Assembly (NCBI RefSeq): GCF_013004375.1
Contig: NZ_JABERI010000004.1
Location: 1-58,175 of the forward strand
Source: Acinetobacter terrae
GTDB lineage: Bacteria > Pseudomonadota > Gammaproteobacteria > Pseudomonadales > Moraxellaceae
Reading direction: 5' to 3'
DNA length: 58,175 nucleotides
The translations under genes and the position numbers were made by a program. Within the stretch, counting starts at the first letter, position 1. Each line of letters begins with the position of its first letter. The notes beneath the pieces are model-generated. The model was not told where the DNA came from and made no database searches. It saw only the letters and a program-made list of their open reading frames with translations. Shown here one piece after another: positions 25,712-35,875 of the stretch.

Positions 25712-28141
25712 TTATTTCATTTTACGTCGGTACAGCCCCAATCCAATAAGTGCCAATAGACCATAAATACCGAATGATCCACCACCGCTACTACTTGAGT
25801 TGGTGTCTTTTGCAGTATTTTTCAATAACAATGTTGCTTCCTTAGACATTCCACCATCTGCATCAAAAATTGCATATCGAATTGAGTAATCAAACTGGCT
25901 ATAAGCATTTTTTACGGTAAATTGAATTTTTCCGCCATAACAGGTGTCACGGATATATGCTTCAGGACAAGGGCCTTCATGCTCTGCTTTCATAATTAAA
26001 CCCGCAGGTAATTCAGGAAAACGGATTGGAATATCTTGTCCTGCATCATTTTGATGATAAATAGCTTTCGGTTTCGTCACAGTCGAAATCGGGCCATCTC
26101 CATCATCACTGTCATTTTCGAGTGGGTTTACACTCATGGTTAGATACTGACTTGCGTCCAAAACATAATTATCATTTGTAGCAATAGGTTCGATATTGGT
26201 GAAACTGACTTTTAAAATGCCTGATGACTGTTGTGCTTTGCCAGCTTTTTCTTTAATCGTATATTTACAATATGCATTATCACCATTTTCTAAAAGTGCA
26301 CCGCTGCTACGATAGATCATTATACGTTTCAGATCAGCTTTCCACTCACACTTTAAGTCATCCATTGAACCATTCAGTATCGGCTGACCATCTTTAAAGG
26401 TCAGTACGCCAATCCCCAAAGGCTCTGCGATAATATCGTAATGCTTGGTATCTAATACTTTAATTCGATATTCTTCATTTTTACTGTCTAGAACACGCTC
26501 TTCGCCTGCAATCGCAAGCTCAATCGGATTAAAATAAATCGTGCGATATTTTTGGTACTGTTTGGTGTATTTATAAAGATTTTCATAGTCAGCTAACTCT
26601 TCCTTAAAATCATCAACATCTTCTTTATTGGTATTACTATCAGCAATGATCTCTTTCAGCTCATCAATATTTTTCTGGTAGTAGTCTAACAGCGTGACTA
26701 AAGATGAATTTTTAAGATCAGAAACATCCACCGCCGCTAGGTTCATTTGCTCAACAGAACCAATATCACAACTACTTTGTAGATCGGGATTTAATTGTAA
26801 AACTGTATCATCAGCACGTTCTAGAAGTCGTTGATCATAATCACTACAACCACTGCTGTTCACATCGACTAAATCCGTCGCTGTTTGATTATTGCGTGGA
26901 TAATACAGCGGCAAGAACGTGTTATATGGAGATGCAGGGATCAGCTTAGAAAGTAGAGTCGAGAAACTTGCGGTTGATACATCAATATTTTTTGAGTTTT
27001 CCGCTGTGGCATCTAAACTACTTTTAGGCAACATACACTGATCTGTACCCGTGCCTAAATTTAAAGCATTTTTTGCCAAAATAAATACGATATTTTCTTT
27101 TGGCACGCCTGTATTAGAATAGTAGCGGCACGATTTACCACCTAGATTAAAAGCCAAAACGTTAAAATCGACATATTTGCTGCCATTCTCATCATAGAGC
27201 AAAGTACTGTTCGCTTCATTTTCAACAATAGTATTACTTTTGATTTTAAACATTGAAAAAGGACTTAAGCGATTTAACCCCTCTGTTACCATACGTAGAA
27301 TACTACCATTACTGGTACTGGCTTTATTTTGCGCAATGGTATTGGTAATTAAATCAACTTTTGCTAAACCACAGAAATCAAAAGCACTTAAACTACTGCT
27401 TGAACCATTGTTGATAATACTGTTACGTTCAAAATAAACGACTGGTTTAGTATCGTCCAAATTACCATAGCAATCCATCGCGATCACACTACCTTTCGCT
27501 GCAGTGTTACCTTGAATTAAACTGCCATTAATGGATATTTTTTTCTCGCTATTCAGTGCAACATTATAAATTGCACCCCCTGCAACCTCTGCTTTAGAAT
27601 TGACAATCGCCCCATTCTTGAAGATTAAATCTCCCCCAATAAGTACTGCCCCACCACGACCATTTTGCCCAGCTTGAACACCGGCATAGCCATTTTCAAG
27701 CTGAATATCGTTTAAGGTGAAACTAATTTCAGTTTTGCTGGTGTTAAAAATCCGTGTACGACCTTCACCACTAATTATAGTTTTAATACCTTCCAGCGCT
27801 GGATAGGTCTGGGTCAATTTATTCTTTTCTTTAAAATTCTCACGCGATGCGCCGTTAATAATTATCACCGATTCAGGCGCTAATTCTGAATCCAATTTAT
27901 ATTTACCGGCTTCAAGTTGAATATAGTCAGTTTGACCAAACACCGTATTTCCTGGTGTACACCCGCCATAAGCTGCATTTTTCTTTGCCGTGATAATCGC
28001 TTCACGCAATGAACAGGCATTCGCATTTTCACCATTTTCATCTGCAAATGTTGTGACATAAATGGTTCGATCATCAGCTGCCATCAATGACATTGCAGAT
28101 AAAACCATGACACAGAGCAATCCTTTTTTATAAGTGTGCAT
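25712..28141 (-). CDS. CSLREA / GlyGly-CTERM surface protein (rhombotarget A-like), downstream copy
   Basis: 809 residues from the ATG at 28141 (the frame runs up to 28228, but the signal peptide starts at MHTYKKGLLCVMVLSAMSLMA). After the signal come ACSLREAI (about residues 42-49) and a long Asn/Gly/Ile-rich region typical of a right-handed beta helix (about 60-440), then beta-rich segments including NDNYVLDASQYL and the acidic ENDSDDGDGP loop. The C-terminus is SSSSGGGSFGIYGLLALIGLGLYRRKMK in sequence order: Ser/Gly-rich linker, hydrophobic helix and basic end, the GlyGly-CTERM signal cut by rhombosortases. It is probably exported by type II secretion and surface-attached. It lies 16 bases after the related 599-aa gene. 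Confidence 0.82.
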   Translation of the reverse strand: MHTYKKGLLCVMVLSAMSLMAADDRTIYVTTFADENGENANACSLREAIITAKKNAAYGGCTPGNTVFGQTDYIQLEAGKYKLDSELAPESVIIINGASRENFKEKNKLTQTYPALEGIKTIISGEGRTRIFNTSKTEISFTLNDIQLENGYAGVQAGQNGRGGAVLIGGDLIFKNGAIVNSKAEVAGGAIYNVALNSEKKISINGSLIQGNTAAKGSVIAMDCYGNLDDTKPVVYFERNSIINNGSSSSLSAFDFCGLAKVDLITNTIAQNKASTSNGSILRMVTEGLNRLSPFSMFKIKSNTIVENEANSTLLYDENGSKYVDFNVLAFNLGGKSCRYYSNTGVPKENIVFILAKNALNLGTGTDQCMLPKSSLDATAENSKNIDVSTASFSTLLSKLIPASPYNTFLPLYYPRNNQTATDLVDVNSSGCSDYDQRLLERADDTVLQLNPDLQSSCDIGSVEQMNLAAVDVSDLKNSSLVTLLDYYQKNIDELKEIIADSNTNKEDVDDFKEELADYENLYKYTKQYQKYRTIYFNPIELAIAGEERVLDSKNEEYRIKVLDTKHYDIIAEPLGIGVLTFKDGQPILNGSMDDLKCEWKADLKRIMIYRSSGALLENGDNAYCKYTIKEKAGKAQQSSGILKVSFTNIEPIATNDNYVLDASQYLTMSVNPLENDSDDGDGPISTVTKPKAIYHQNDAGQDIPIRFPELPAGLIMKAEHEGPCPEAYIRDTCYGGKIQFTVKNAYSQFDYSIRYAIFDADGGMSKEATLLLKNTAKDTNSSSSGGGSFGIYGLLALIGLGLYRRKMK

Positions 28142-28157
28142 CACTTTTCCCTTTTTC

Positions 28158-29957
28158 TTATTTTTTAAAGCGGCGTATACCCACCAGTCCCAATACAGCA
28201 AATAAGCCGAAGAATCCGAACGCCCCACCTGAGGTTTTTACAGACTTATCTTCAAATTCATTGTTCGGTTCTTGTACCATATAGGCTTCAAGTACCATAT
28301 ATTTTTTGTTTTCATTGAAATGTGTCGATGACGTGACAATTTGAAGGTTAAAAATATCTGCACCATGCCAATTGCCATTTGGGGTATAAACCAAATTACC
28401 ATCGATATCTAAAGTCAATGTTCCTTTTGACTTTGTTAAAGTTTGATCAATGTAGGCACAACCATCTTGCCATTCGCCGCCTGCTGGATTTTTCATTTTT
28501 AGCAAGCTTTCGCATTTTTCTTTTGGATATAAGTCACTGTCACCCAAGTATTCTAGAATGTTTAACTTAGCAACTTCACCCACTTTTAAATCTTGTCCAA
28601 TACGCGATTTAGAGCTCGGTACAATAATCTCAATCGCGCCGCGGTCACACCAGCTATTATCCGTTGTTCGATTCTTATTGCGTTGATCCATGGTTTCACA
28701 CATCAACTGTGTGCTGCCTACTGACAAATCCAGACGACCTTTATTCAAAATCAAGGTATCAAACATATTTTTAGCACTGAGTAAAATACGTGGGCGAATA
28801 TAACCCAAGAACGTATTTTTCGGCGTACTGTATGGACACAGTAAAGCGTCTGGATCTTCCATCAACGATTTACAACTGCCTTCACTACTGTTACCGGCAA
28901 AAAGTTTACTACCTGTCCAAAACTCATTTGGATATTTGGCATCGCCATTCTTACACTCAGTACCCACTAAATTGTTTTGTATTAATGTTTTATCATCTGC
29001 GTTAAATTGGCAATTCGTGCCGCTACCATTGCCTATTACAATACTGTTGGCAAGATAACCGTAGCCTTTTTCCGAATTGAATTGTACACCTGCCTTATTG
29101 CCTACAATCGTCACATTATTTACAGCAATACCGTCACGAATATTAATGATATAACCACTGTTATTTAAAAATGTACTATTGCTGAGTTTATTTATATTTT
29201 TATCGTTTAGCAGAGTAACGTCAGCAATGGGTTTCTCACTAAAAATATTAGCAGCACCTGAAGTCGTATTGTTATTTTTAAAGACAGCACTGCTCAGTGT
29301 AAATGCCGGTCGTTGACCATACAAAGCAGCACCAGTGACAGCTGTATTATTTTCCAAAATACTGTCGCTAATCGCGACTTGGCTAATGTAATTTTGTGTT
29401 GTACTACTCTTCTCTCCGACATTATAAATTGCTCCCCCTAAACGTGCGTTACCGCCAGAGAGTTTGACATATTGCAAGACCAAACGTTCATTGTTATAGA
29501 AAATCCCGCCTTTGTCGGCACAAATACTTTTGTTACAACCTTCAAAGCTCACTTCTTTGATAGTGATCAAAGCTAAATCTTTCGGATCATGGTCAATATT
29601 AAAAATTTGATCTTTGCCTGCCATTTTAATGACAGCATTATTTAAGCCCGCAATCGCTTCTTCAGTCACTGTGGTGTCATAATAAGTTTTTAAGGCCAGA
29701 CTTGCTTTCACATCAACTTTAGCGTTTAGGGTATAAGTTTTTTGTTTGTCTAATAGAATCGTCGACAAAGCATCTTTACCGCCACAGCCCATGTAACCTG
29801 CTTCAGGCATGCCTTTATTGACATATTCAATGGCTTCACGCAATGAACATTCACTATCATCTTTGGTGATATCATCTGTAATGGTGACGGTGATTTCTGC
29901 ACTATAAGCATGTCCTGCTAGACACAGCATCCCTATGCCTATGCTCCGTTTGAGCAT
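28158..29957 (-). CDS. CSLREA / GlyGly-CTERM surface protein (rhombotarget A-like), upstream copy
   Basis: 599 residues from the ATG at 29957, supported by AGGAG seven bases upstream. Signal peptide 1-20 (LKRSIGIGMLCLAGHAYSA), ECSLREAIEYVN near 37-48, an extended beta-helix-like region with many Asn and Gly turns, several Cys residues, then a Gly/His segment WHGADIFNLQI near 545. The C-terminal signal is KTSGGAFGFFGLFAVLGLVGIRR, a GlyGly-CTERM tail. Same architecture as the following gene but only weakly alike in sequence, suggesting an old duplication. First gene of the two-gene operon. The rhombosortase expected to cut both tails is not encoded nearby. Confidence 0.82.
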   Translation of the reverse strand: MLKRSIGIGMLCLAGHAYSAEITVTITDDITKDDSECSLREAIEYVNKGMPEAGYMGCGGKDALSTILLDKQKTYTLNAKVDVKASLALKTYYDTTVTEEAIAGLNNAVIKMAGKDQIFNIDHDPKDLALITIKEVSFEGCNKSICADKGGIFYNNERLVLQYVKLSGGNARLGGAIYNVGEKSSTTQNYISQVAISDSILENNTAVTGAALYGQRPAFTLSSAVFKNNNTTSGAANIFSEKPIADVTLLNDKNINKLSNSTFLNNSGYIINIRDGIAVNNVTIVGNKAGVQFNSEKGYGYLANSIVIGNGSGTNCQFNADDKTLIQNNLVGTECKNGDAKYPNEFWTGSKLFAGNSSEGSCKSLMEDPDALLCPYSTPKNTFLGYIRPRILLSAKNMFDTLILNKGRLDLSVGSTQLMCETMDQRNKNRTTDNSWCDRGAIEIIVPSSKSRIGQDLKVGEVAKLNILEYLGDSDLYPKEKCESLLKMKNPAGGEWQDGCAYIDQTLTKSKGTLTLDIDGNLVYTPNGNWHGADIFNLQIVTSSTHFNENKKYMVLEAYMVQEPNNEFEDKSVKTSGGAFGFFGLFAVLGLVGIRRFKK

Positions 29958-30074
29958 ATCTTTCTCCTTATATTCTTTTATCTTTTTATTCTGAAATTGC
30001 ATATTCCCTGCAATTGCGAATTATTTTGCTGTACTTTGTCACAGCTAGAGTAATTACTCAAGATTTTTTATTGT

Positions 30075-30779
30075 TTACCGATATTCATCAATTAATGCAT
30101 AAATTTGTCTTAAATTGGCATGACTGATTTTTGTTTTTTCACCTTTTAACAGCTGAATTAATTGTTCTAAAGTTTGTAATAAAACAGAGGTTTGATGAGG
30201 CCCATGCAGCAACAAATAATCGATAATTTGTTGATCAATGTGAATTCCACGACGTGTTAAGACTGATGTTACTAGCGCATAGCGATCTGCATATAAACTC
30301 CCTGTCGGTACTTTAACGCTCACCGCTTGAGTCAAACGTGACTGTAAATCCGGAAGTTCAAGTTTTAATTCAATGGGTGCTACACGAGAAGAGAAAACCA
30401 ACTGCCCTCCACCTTCATTATTATAATTAATTAAATGGAATACTGCTTTTTGCCAATGTGGAACACCACTAATGGCTTCGATATCATCCAAGGCCACAAG
30501 GTCATATTGATCTAATGAAGTAATTGCTTCAGTTGGCGCATCAAGCAATTCCAGTAATGAGACTTGAATTGCAGACTTGCCTACCTCTAAATAAGAATCA
30601 CAAATGGCAGAAAGCAAGTGGCTCTTACCTGAACCCGCACCACCATACACATAAAAACGGTTTATTAAACCGGCATGAAGCTGTCGAACTGCATCAATAA
30701 CATGCCCCCAACTCGGACCCGAAAAATCACTAATTCGGGCATCCAGTTGAGGTTCTATATCTAATTGCAGTTGACGCAT
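30075..30779 (-). CDS. hda: DnaA-family regulatory protein Hda
   Basis: 234 residues, an AAA+ protein related to DnaA domain III without the DNA-binding domain. With the beta clamp it stimulates ATP hydrolysis by DnaA and prevents re-initiation. The N-terminal MRQLQLDIEP includes the clamp-binding QL-L motif; Walker A GGAGSGKSHLL near 46-56; Walker B-like LVALDDIEAI near 94-103; C-terminal lid with LQSRLTQAVSVKVP near 143. It begins 15 bases after the perM stop and is probably co-transcribed with it, a common arrangement. Confidence 0.9.
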   Translation of the reverse strand: MRQLQLDIEPQLDARISDFSGPSWGHVIDAVRQLHAGLINRFYVYGGAGSGKSHLLSAICDSYLEVGKSAIQVSLLELLDAPTEAITSLDQYDLVALDDIEAISGVPHWQKAVFHLINYNNEGGGQLVFSSRVAPIELKLELPDLQSRLTQAVSVKVPTGSLYADRYALVTSVLTRRGIHIDQQIIDYLLLHGPHQTSVLLQTLEQLIQLLKGEKTKISHANLRQIYALIDEYR

Positions 30780-30794
30780 ATATGTGTTTTGACC

Positions 30795-32015
30795 TTAAGG
30801 TTCTTTATTGTCTATCAATTCAATCTTACTCGATTTTTCAGCATCTTGCAGACATTTTGATTCTTGATTTTTCAATTCAATATCGACATCTACCTGATCC
30901 GTTTCAATCGAAATTGATCCTGCTCCAGTCTCTTGTATGATTACACCAGATTGCCCATATATACGGCTCTTCTCATAGCAGTCGCGCGCATGGCGTAACA
31001 GTACGACAATAATGGCTGCAACCGGTAAAGCAATCAACATTCCCAAGAAACCAGCAAGTTGCGCACCTGCCAATACCGCAAAGACCACTGCCACAGGAGA
31101 TAAACCAATTTTATCACCGAGTAAGAAAGGTTGCAGAACATAACCTTCAATTGCCTGGCCAATCATGAAGACAACACCCACCAAGACCAGTTGCATCCAA
31201 TCAATACCAAACTGGAATAGTGTTGCAATTACAGCAGCTATAATCCCAACAGCAAATCCTAAATAAGGAATAATACTGGCCAGTCCCGCAACCATTCCAA
31301 TAATCAGTCCTACTTCAAGACCAATCACTTGTAAGCCGACTGCGTACACCGTACCAAGTAGAAACATCACCAAAAACTGACCTTTAACAAAGGCACCTAA
31401 TACGCTGTGACATTCATTTACAATATGTAAAGTACTTTTCTCATAAGGACGAGGGATTAAACGACGGAAACTGTCGAGCATACGATCCCAATCTAACAGG
31501 AAATAGAATGCAATAATGGGGATCAGAACAACCGTCCCGCCAATCTGGATGAAATTCAGACCTGATTGAGCGACTTTTAACAACATTGCCTGAATACTGT
31601 CAGCACTATAATTGGTCTGAATATATTCCATGACCACAGTCGACATTTGCTGCGTATCGATTTCCATCGGATCGACACTAAAAGTTTGCGAAACCCAAGG
31701 TAAAAAAGTGTAATTTAACCAATGGATTCCTGCTGGAATACTGTCACGCGCATACATCAGCTGTTGCCAAACGAGTGGTACCAGATACCACATTGCCAAG
31801 GTAAGAACCACGCCAATGCCAACAAAGACAATACTAATGGACAACCAACGTGGCAAACCGATCTTATGCAGTTTATCCACCAACGGGCTAAATAAATAAG
31901 CTACCAAAAATGCAGCTATAAAAGGTAATACTACTGGTTTAAGCAGATACAAGACCCAAAGGATTAATGCAATTCCTGAGAGTATAAAAATGCGACGTAA
32001 GGTACGATCCACCAT
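30795..32015 (-). CDS. perM: PerM/AI-2E family transporter
   Basis: 406 residues with about eight transmembrane helices: hydrophobic pairs near 10-45, 60-85, 150-175, 210-260, 265-300 and 305-345, including the conserved GLIIGMVAGLASIIPYLGF and PVAVVFAVLAGAQLAG segments. The family includes E. coli PerM and TqsA; substrates are mostly unproven (permease or AI-2 exporter). The cytoplasmic C-terminus is polar and acidic (ETDQVDVDIELKNQ) and longer than usual. Divergent from purM with 134 bases between. Confidence 0.88.
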   Translation of the reverse strand: MVDRTLRRIFILSGIALILWVLYLLKPVVLPFIAAFLVAYLFSPLVDKLHKIGLPRWLSISIVFVGIGVVLTLAMWYLVPLVWQQLMYARDSIPAGIHWLNYTFLPWVSQTFSVDPMEIDTQQMSTVVMEYIQTNYSADSIQAMLLKVAQSGLNFIQIGGTVVLIPIIAFYFLLDWDRMLDSFRRLIPRPYEKSTLHIVNECHSVLGAFVKGQFLVMFLLGTVYAVGLQVIGLEVGLIIGMVAGLASIIPYLGFAVGIIAAVIATLFQFGIDWMQLVLVGVVFMIGQAIEGYVLQPFLLGDKIGLSPVAVVFAVLAGAQLAGFLGMLIALPVAAIIVVLLRHARDCYEKSRIYGQSGVIIQETGAGSISIETDQVDVDIELKNQESKCLQDAEKSSKIELIDNKEP

Positions 32016-32094
32016 GCAAATTCGCCTTTTTTCGGTTTATTCGTTATAGAAAGTAAAATATTTGAATAAAGATAGCATTTTAGCGCATAAATAA

Positions 32095-32123
32095 CATAAG
32101 AGTTTCGTATATTCGGGTATAAT
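32095..32123 (+). promoter_or_regulatory. Candidate purM promoter
   Basis: A perfect -10 hexamer TATAAT at 32118-32123. The -35 region at 17-bp spacing (CATAAG, 32095-32100) is poor. A GGAG ribosome binding site lies just upstream of the purM ATG at 32150. No PurR operator is evident. Confidence 0.5.
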
Positions 32124-32149
32124 CGCCGCGCGAATGCGGAGACTTCATT

Positions 32150-33217
32150 ATGAGCAACTCAACTTCCCCAAACACTGGTTTAAGCTATAAAGATGCGGGT
32201 GTCGACATTGAAGCGGGCGACGCACTTGTCGATCGAATCAAATCTGTCGCTAAGCGTACCTCACGTCCTGAAGTTATGGGCGGATTAGGCGGCTTCGGCG
32301 CTCTTTGTAAAATCCCTAAAGGTTATGAAGAACCTGTTCTCGTATCTGGCACAGATGGTGTTGGTACAAAATTACGTTTAGCACTCAATTTGAACCGTCA
32401 TGACACAATTGGTCAAGACTTGGTTGCAATGTGTGTAAACGATCTTCTTGTATGTGGTGCTGAACCATTATTCTTTCTCGACTACTATGCAACTGGTCAC
32501 TTAAATGTGGATGTCGCTGCAAATGTCGTGACAGGTATTGGTGCAGGTTGTGAGCTTGCAGGCTGTGCATTGGTTGGCGGTGAAACTGCCGAAATGCCGG
32601 GCATGTATGAAGGTGAAGATTACGACCTTGCAGGTTTCTGCGTGGGTGTAGTTGAGCAAAGCAAAATTATTGATGGTACCAAAGTTAAAGCTGGTGACGT
32701 ATTAATTGGTGTTGCATCTTCAGGTGCACATTCAAACGGTTACTCTTTACTCCGTAAAATTTTAGACGTGAAAAACGTTGATTTAACACAAATCGTGGAT
32801 GGTCGCCCACTTGCCGATGTGGCAATGGAACCTACACGCATTTACGTAAAACCATTGCTTGAACTTTGCAAACAAGTTGATGTTCACGCTATGGCGCACA
32901 TCACAGGTGGTGGTTTACCGGGCAACTTACCTCGCGTACTTCCAAACGGTGCTCAAGCTGTCGTGAATGAAGCGTCTTGGGAATGGCCAGAATTGTTCAA
33001 ACTTCTTCAACGTGAAGGCGGTGTTGAACAACATGAAATGTACCGTACATTTAACTGTGGCGTAGGCATGGTGATTGTTGTTGATGCGACTGAAGCTGAC
33101 AAAACTGTTGAATTATTAACAAGCCTTGGCGAAAAAGCATGGACAATGGGTCATATCCAAGACAATGCTGAATCTGTTGCCGGTGCTGATGAAAAGATTC
33201 GCGTAATTTTTGCATAA
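32150..33217 (+). CDS. purM: Phosphoribosylformylglycinamidine cyclo-ligase (AIR synthetase)
   Basis: 355 residues, normal length. Closes the imidazole ring of AIR from FGAM with ATP, the step after PurL. Conserved: [17 protein letters not shown] at the N-terminus, [10 protein letters not shown] and [13 protein letters not shown] near 63-77, [11 protein letters not shown] near 143-153, and [16 protein letters not shown] near 248-263. GGAG precedes the start. purN begins 11 bases after the stop, so the two are one operon. Confidence 0.96.
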   Translation: MSNSTSPNTGLSYKDAGVDIEAGDALVDRIKSVAKRTSRPEVMGGLGGFGALCKIPKGYEEPVLVSGTDGVGTKLRLALNLNRHDTIGQDLVAMCVNDLLVCGAEPLFFLDYYATGHLNVDVAANVVTGIGAGCELAGCALVGGETAEMPGMYEGEDYDLAGFCVGVVEQSKIIDGTKVKAGDVLIGVASSGAHSNGYSLLRKILDVKNVDLTQIVDGRPLADVAMEPTRIYVKPLLELCKQVDVHAMAHITGGGLPGNLPRVLPNGAQAVVNEASWEWPELFKLLQREGGVEQHEMYRTFNCGVGMVIVVDATEADKTVELLTSLGEKAWTMGHIQDNAESVAGADEKIRVIFA

Positions 33218-33227
33218 AGAAACGCAC

Positions 33228-33857
33228 ATGATCAAAATTGCTGTCCTCGTTTCAGGCAGTGGAAGTAACTTGCAAGCCCTGATCGATGCCAATCTGTCAG
33301 GTCAAATTGTTGGGGTGATTTCCAATAAGCCTGAAGCTTATGCTTTAGAACGTGCTAAAAAAGCAGGTATTCAAACTGCCGTTATTGAACATAAACAATA
33401 TCCGAATCGTGAAGCCTTTGATGATGTCATGCATCAGCAACTACTGGATTGGGATGTTGATTTGGTGGTTCTTGCAGGCTTTATGCGCATCTTAAGTGCC
33501 AAGTTTGTCAAAGCATGGGAAGGGAAAATGCTCAACATACACCCTTCTCTTTTGCCAAACTACAAAGGCATGCATACTCATCAACGTGTACTTAACACAG
33601 GTGATGTTTTGCATGGTTGTACAGTTCACTATGTGACTGCTGAGCTGGATGCCGGTCAGGCTTTAGCTCAAGGTGTACTAAAAGTAAATTTGCATGATGA
33701 TGTAAATTCTTTAGCGAGTCGCGTCCATGTACTTGAACATGTCATTTACCCGCAAGTGGTGGAATGGATTTGTACAGGAACAGTTCAATATACTAAACAA
33801 GGTGTATTGTACCGTGGTCAAGCGATGCAGAAACCGGTTCAATTTTGTAAGCTTTAA
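33228..33857 (+). CDS. purN: Phosphoribosylglycinamide formyltransferase PurN
   Basis: 209 residues from the ATG at 33228 (a TTG at 33210 would overlap purM). Transfers the formyl group of 10-formyl-THF to GAR. Motifs: SGSGSNLQALID at 9-20, LAGFMRILS near 82-90, NIHPSLLPNYKG near 102-113 holding the catalytic Asn and His, and VTAELDAG near 134-141 with the catalytic Asp. Ended by a strong terminator. Confidence 0.95.
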   Translation: MIKIAVLVSGSGSNLQALIDANLSGQIVGVISNKPEAYALERAKKAGIQTAVIEHKQYPNREAFDDVMHQQLLDWDVDLVVLAGFMRILSAKFVKAWEGKMLNIHPSLLPNYKGMHTHQRVLNTGDVLHGCTVHYVTAELDAGQALAQGVLKVNLHDDVNSLASRVHVLEHVIYPQVVEWICTGTVQYTKQGVLYRGQAMQKPVQFCKL

Positions 33858-33874
33858 ACCAATTTTTTTGCAAT

Positions 33875-33905
33875 AAAAAACGCATCCTGGGATGCGTTTT
33901 TTATT
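33875..33905. terminator. Bidirectional terminator after purN
   Basis: AAAAAACGCATCC pairs with GGATGCGTTTTTT (33875-33887 against 33890-33902), minimal loop, flanked by A- and T-runs. The alpha/beta hydrolase gene converges on it from the right. Confidence 0.92.
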
Positions 33906-33922
33906 TGTGAAAAATATTGTGA

Positions 33923-34723
33923 TTAAGCTTGAGATTGAATCAGCTCTTTCACTAATTTAACCACTTCAACTGGATGCTCCAATGGGAACATATGACCACC
34001 GGGTGTCACAGTAAAAGGAATACCAAACTTCTTCTTTACCTGCTGTGGAAATTTGCGCGGCAAAAATGGACTCTGCTCAGCAACCACTAAATGTATTGGC
34101 ATTTTAGGTTTGGTTTGTGGCAACCACCAACGAGATGGATTGGTTCTAAAAATTTCCACCTCATCCATTTTCGGAATGGTCAGTTCTACCCCACCACGCA
34201 ATGGATCATCCATCAAGGCATGATCAATATATGCCTGAAAACAGTCTGCTTCGAAATGCTGATAAAAACTTTTTGGTCTTAATAATTCTGCGGCCTGTTC
34301 CCTAGATTCCCAATGATCACGACGACGCTTGGATAAACCTGCCGGAGACATTTTATCCAATGCTTTGAGCTTAAGCAGCTTCGCCACATGTAAGGCAAAA
34401 GATTCTTTACCCATGATCAGTGGCGGATCAAGCATAATCACCTGACTAAACAGCTCAGGCCGCTTTAATGCCGCCTGAAAGGTCAGTACAGAACCCAATG
34501 AATGCCCGAGTCCAATCACTGGACGACCTTTGGCTTGACGTACAATACTGTCAATGACTTGATTGGTCAGACTCTCCCAATGATTATCAATGGGGTAGCG
34601 TTTATCTGGCCCCAACAATGGTACATAAATAATATCGTATTCATCTTTCAGTAAATCAAACAGCTTTTGATAAACTTTTGATGGCACGCCATTGGCGTGC
34701 GCAAAATGGATCAGTGGCTTCAT
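33923..34723 (-). CDS. Alpha/beta hydrolase
   Basis: 266 residues. Serine hydrolase fold with the nucleophile elbow GLGHSLGSVLTF (Ser near residue 75) and the distal catalytic His in TPGGHMFPLEHP near 243-254. No signal peptide, so cytoplasmic. Substrate unknown; esterase, lipase or thioester hydrolase are all possible. The start overlaps the upstream S49 peptidase gene stop by four bases, so the two are translationally coupled. Confidence 0.85.
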   Translation of the reverse strand: MKPLIHFAHANGVPSKVYQKLFDLLKDEYDIIYVPLLGPDKRYPIDNHWESLTNQVIDSIVRQAKGRPVIGLGHSLGSVLTFQAALKRPELFSQVIMLDPPLIMGKESFALHVAKLLKLKALDKMSPAGLSKRRRDHWESREQAAELLRPKSFYQHFEADCFQAYIDHALMDDPLRGGVELTIPKMDEVEIFRTNPSRWWLPQTKPKMPIHLVVAEQSPFLPRKFPQQVKKKFGIPFTVTPGGHMFPLEHPVEVVKLVKELIQSQA

Positions 34724-35745
34724 TGTAATTTGGTCGTTTGTTCAGATTGCACTTGTTGTGAAAGTGAAGTCGCGAAACCTTGACCAATCGAACTTCCGAT
34801 ACGTCCAAGTACAGAATCGAAAGGATTATATTCAATGGTGTAATTCACTGCTTTTTCAACTTTTAATTCGCGCTTCAGCGTATTTAAGCTACCTGTACGA
34901 TCTGCAATACCCAATTTCACTGCCTGATCGCCCGTCCAGAATAAACCAGAGAATATTGCTGGATCTTGAGATTTCAGCTTTTTACCACGACCTTGTTTTA
35001 CTGCATTGATAAAATGGTCATGCACATTATCAAGTACACCTTGCACATGTGCTTTTTGTGCGGCATCAACCGGTTGAGTCATGGAAAGCAATGCTTTGTT
35101 TTCGCCTGAAGTCATGGTGCGGTCTTCTACACCCAACTTTTTCATCAAACCATTCACACCGTAGTTCGGCATAATCACTCCAATCGAACCAACAAGGCTA
35201 GATGGATTAACAATGATCTCATCCGCAGCAGAAGCGATGTAATACGCACCTGAAGCACCCGTATCACCAATCACTGCATACAGTTTTTTATCCGCATGTG
35301 CTTTTTTCAAATACTGAATTTCTTGCCAGATTTCATCCGACTGAACCGGTGAACCACCTGGTGAGTTAATATTTAAAACCACAGCTTTACTTTGTTTGCT
35401 TTCAAAGGCTTTCTTTAATGCTTTGACTGTATCCGCACTATTGACACTTTGCTTATCTGCGGCAATGGTGCCAATAATATCAACTACAGCAATATGCGAA
35501 CTGGTCGTTGCCGTTGGATCTGTAGATGAGGTACTGCAACTTTTCCCCAATAGCACTAAAATAAACAGGATATAAGCAAAAGTTAGAAATTTAAAAAAGA
35601 TGCTCCAACGACGTGCACGGCGCTGCTCTTCTACCGAAGCTAAAACGGCTTTTTCTAAAATATGCCATTCTTTGCCAGTGATGTTTTGCGAGTTATGTTG
35701 TGTATTCTGAACTTCATTTTCTGGTTTTGGTGGCCAATCGGACAT
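34720..35745 (-). CDS. sppA: S49-family signal peptide peptidase (SppA-like)
   Basis: 341 residues, the short single-domain form. N-terminal cytoplasmic part, one transmembrane helix near 48-65 (SIFFKFLTFAYILFILVLLG), then the protease domain with LNINSPGGSPVQSDEI near 121-136, the serine segment GDTGASGAYYIASAADEI near 157-174, and the region around SGENKALL near 216 that should provide the lysine of the Ser-Lys dyad. It degrades leftover signal peptides in the membrane. Divergent from the acyltransferase gene at 35876 and coupled to the hydrolase gene downstream. Confidence 0.9.
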   Translation of the reverse strand: MSDWPPKPENEVQNTQHNSQNITGKEWHILEKAVLASVEEQRRARRWSIFFKFLTFAYILFILVLLGKSCSTSSTDPTATTSSHIAVVDIIGTIAADKQSVNSADTVKALKKAFESKQSKAVVLNINSPGGSPVQSDEIWQEIQYLKKAHADKKLYAVIGDTGASGAYYIASAADEIIVNPSSLVGSIGVIMPNYGVNGLMKKLGVEDRTMTSGENKALLSMTQPVDAAQKAHVQGVLDNVHDHFINAVKQGRGKKLKSQDPAIFSGLFWTGDQAVKLGIADRTGSLNTLKRELKVEKAVNYTIEYNPFDSVLGRIGSSIGQGFATSLSQQVQSEQTTKLQ

Positions 35746-35875
35746 ACAAAATAATCCAAGGATGAGTTAAATTGAACTCATTATATACACTGAATTATAG
35801 AAATCTGCCTAAACAATCTATTTTCGCCTATAATATTTGCACTTTTTGACTCTTTACATACATTGACGATAGGCA

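Noticed and set aside
34692..35009. 105-codon plus-strand frame
   Set aside because: It lies antisense across the junction of the alpha/beta hydrolase and sppA genes, both of which are clear full-length family members.
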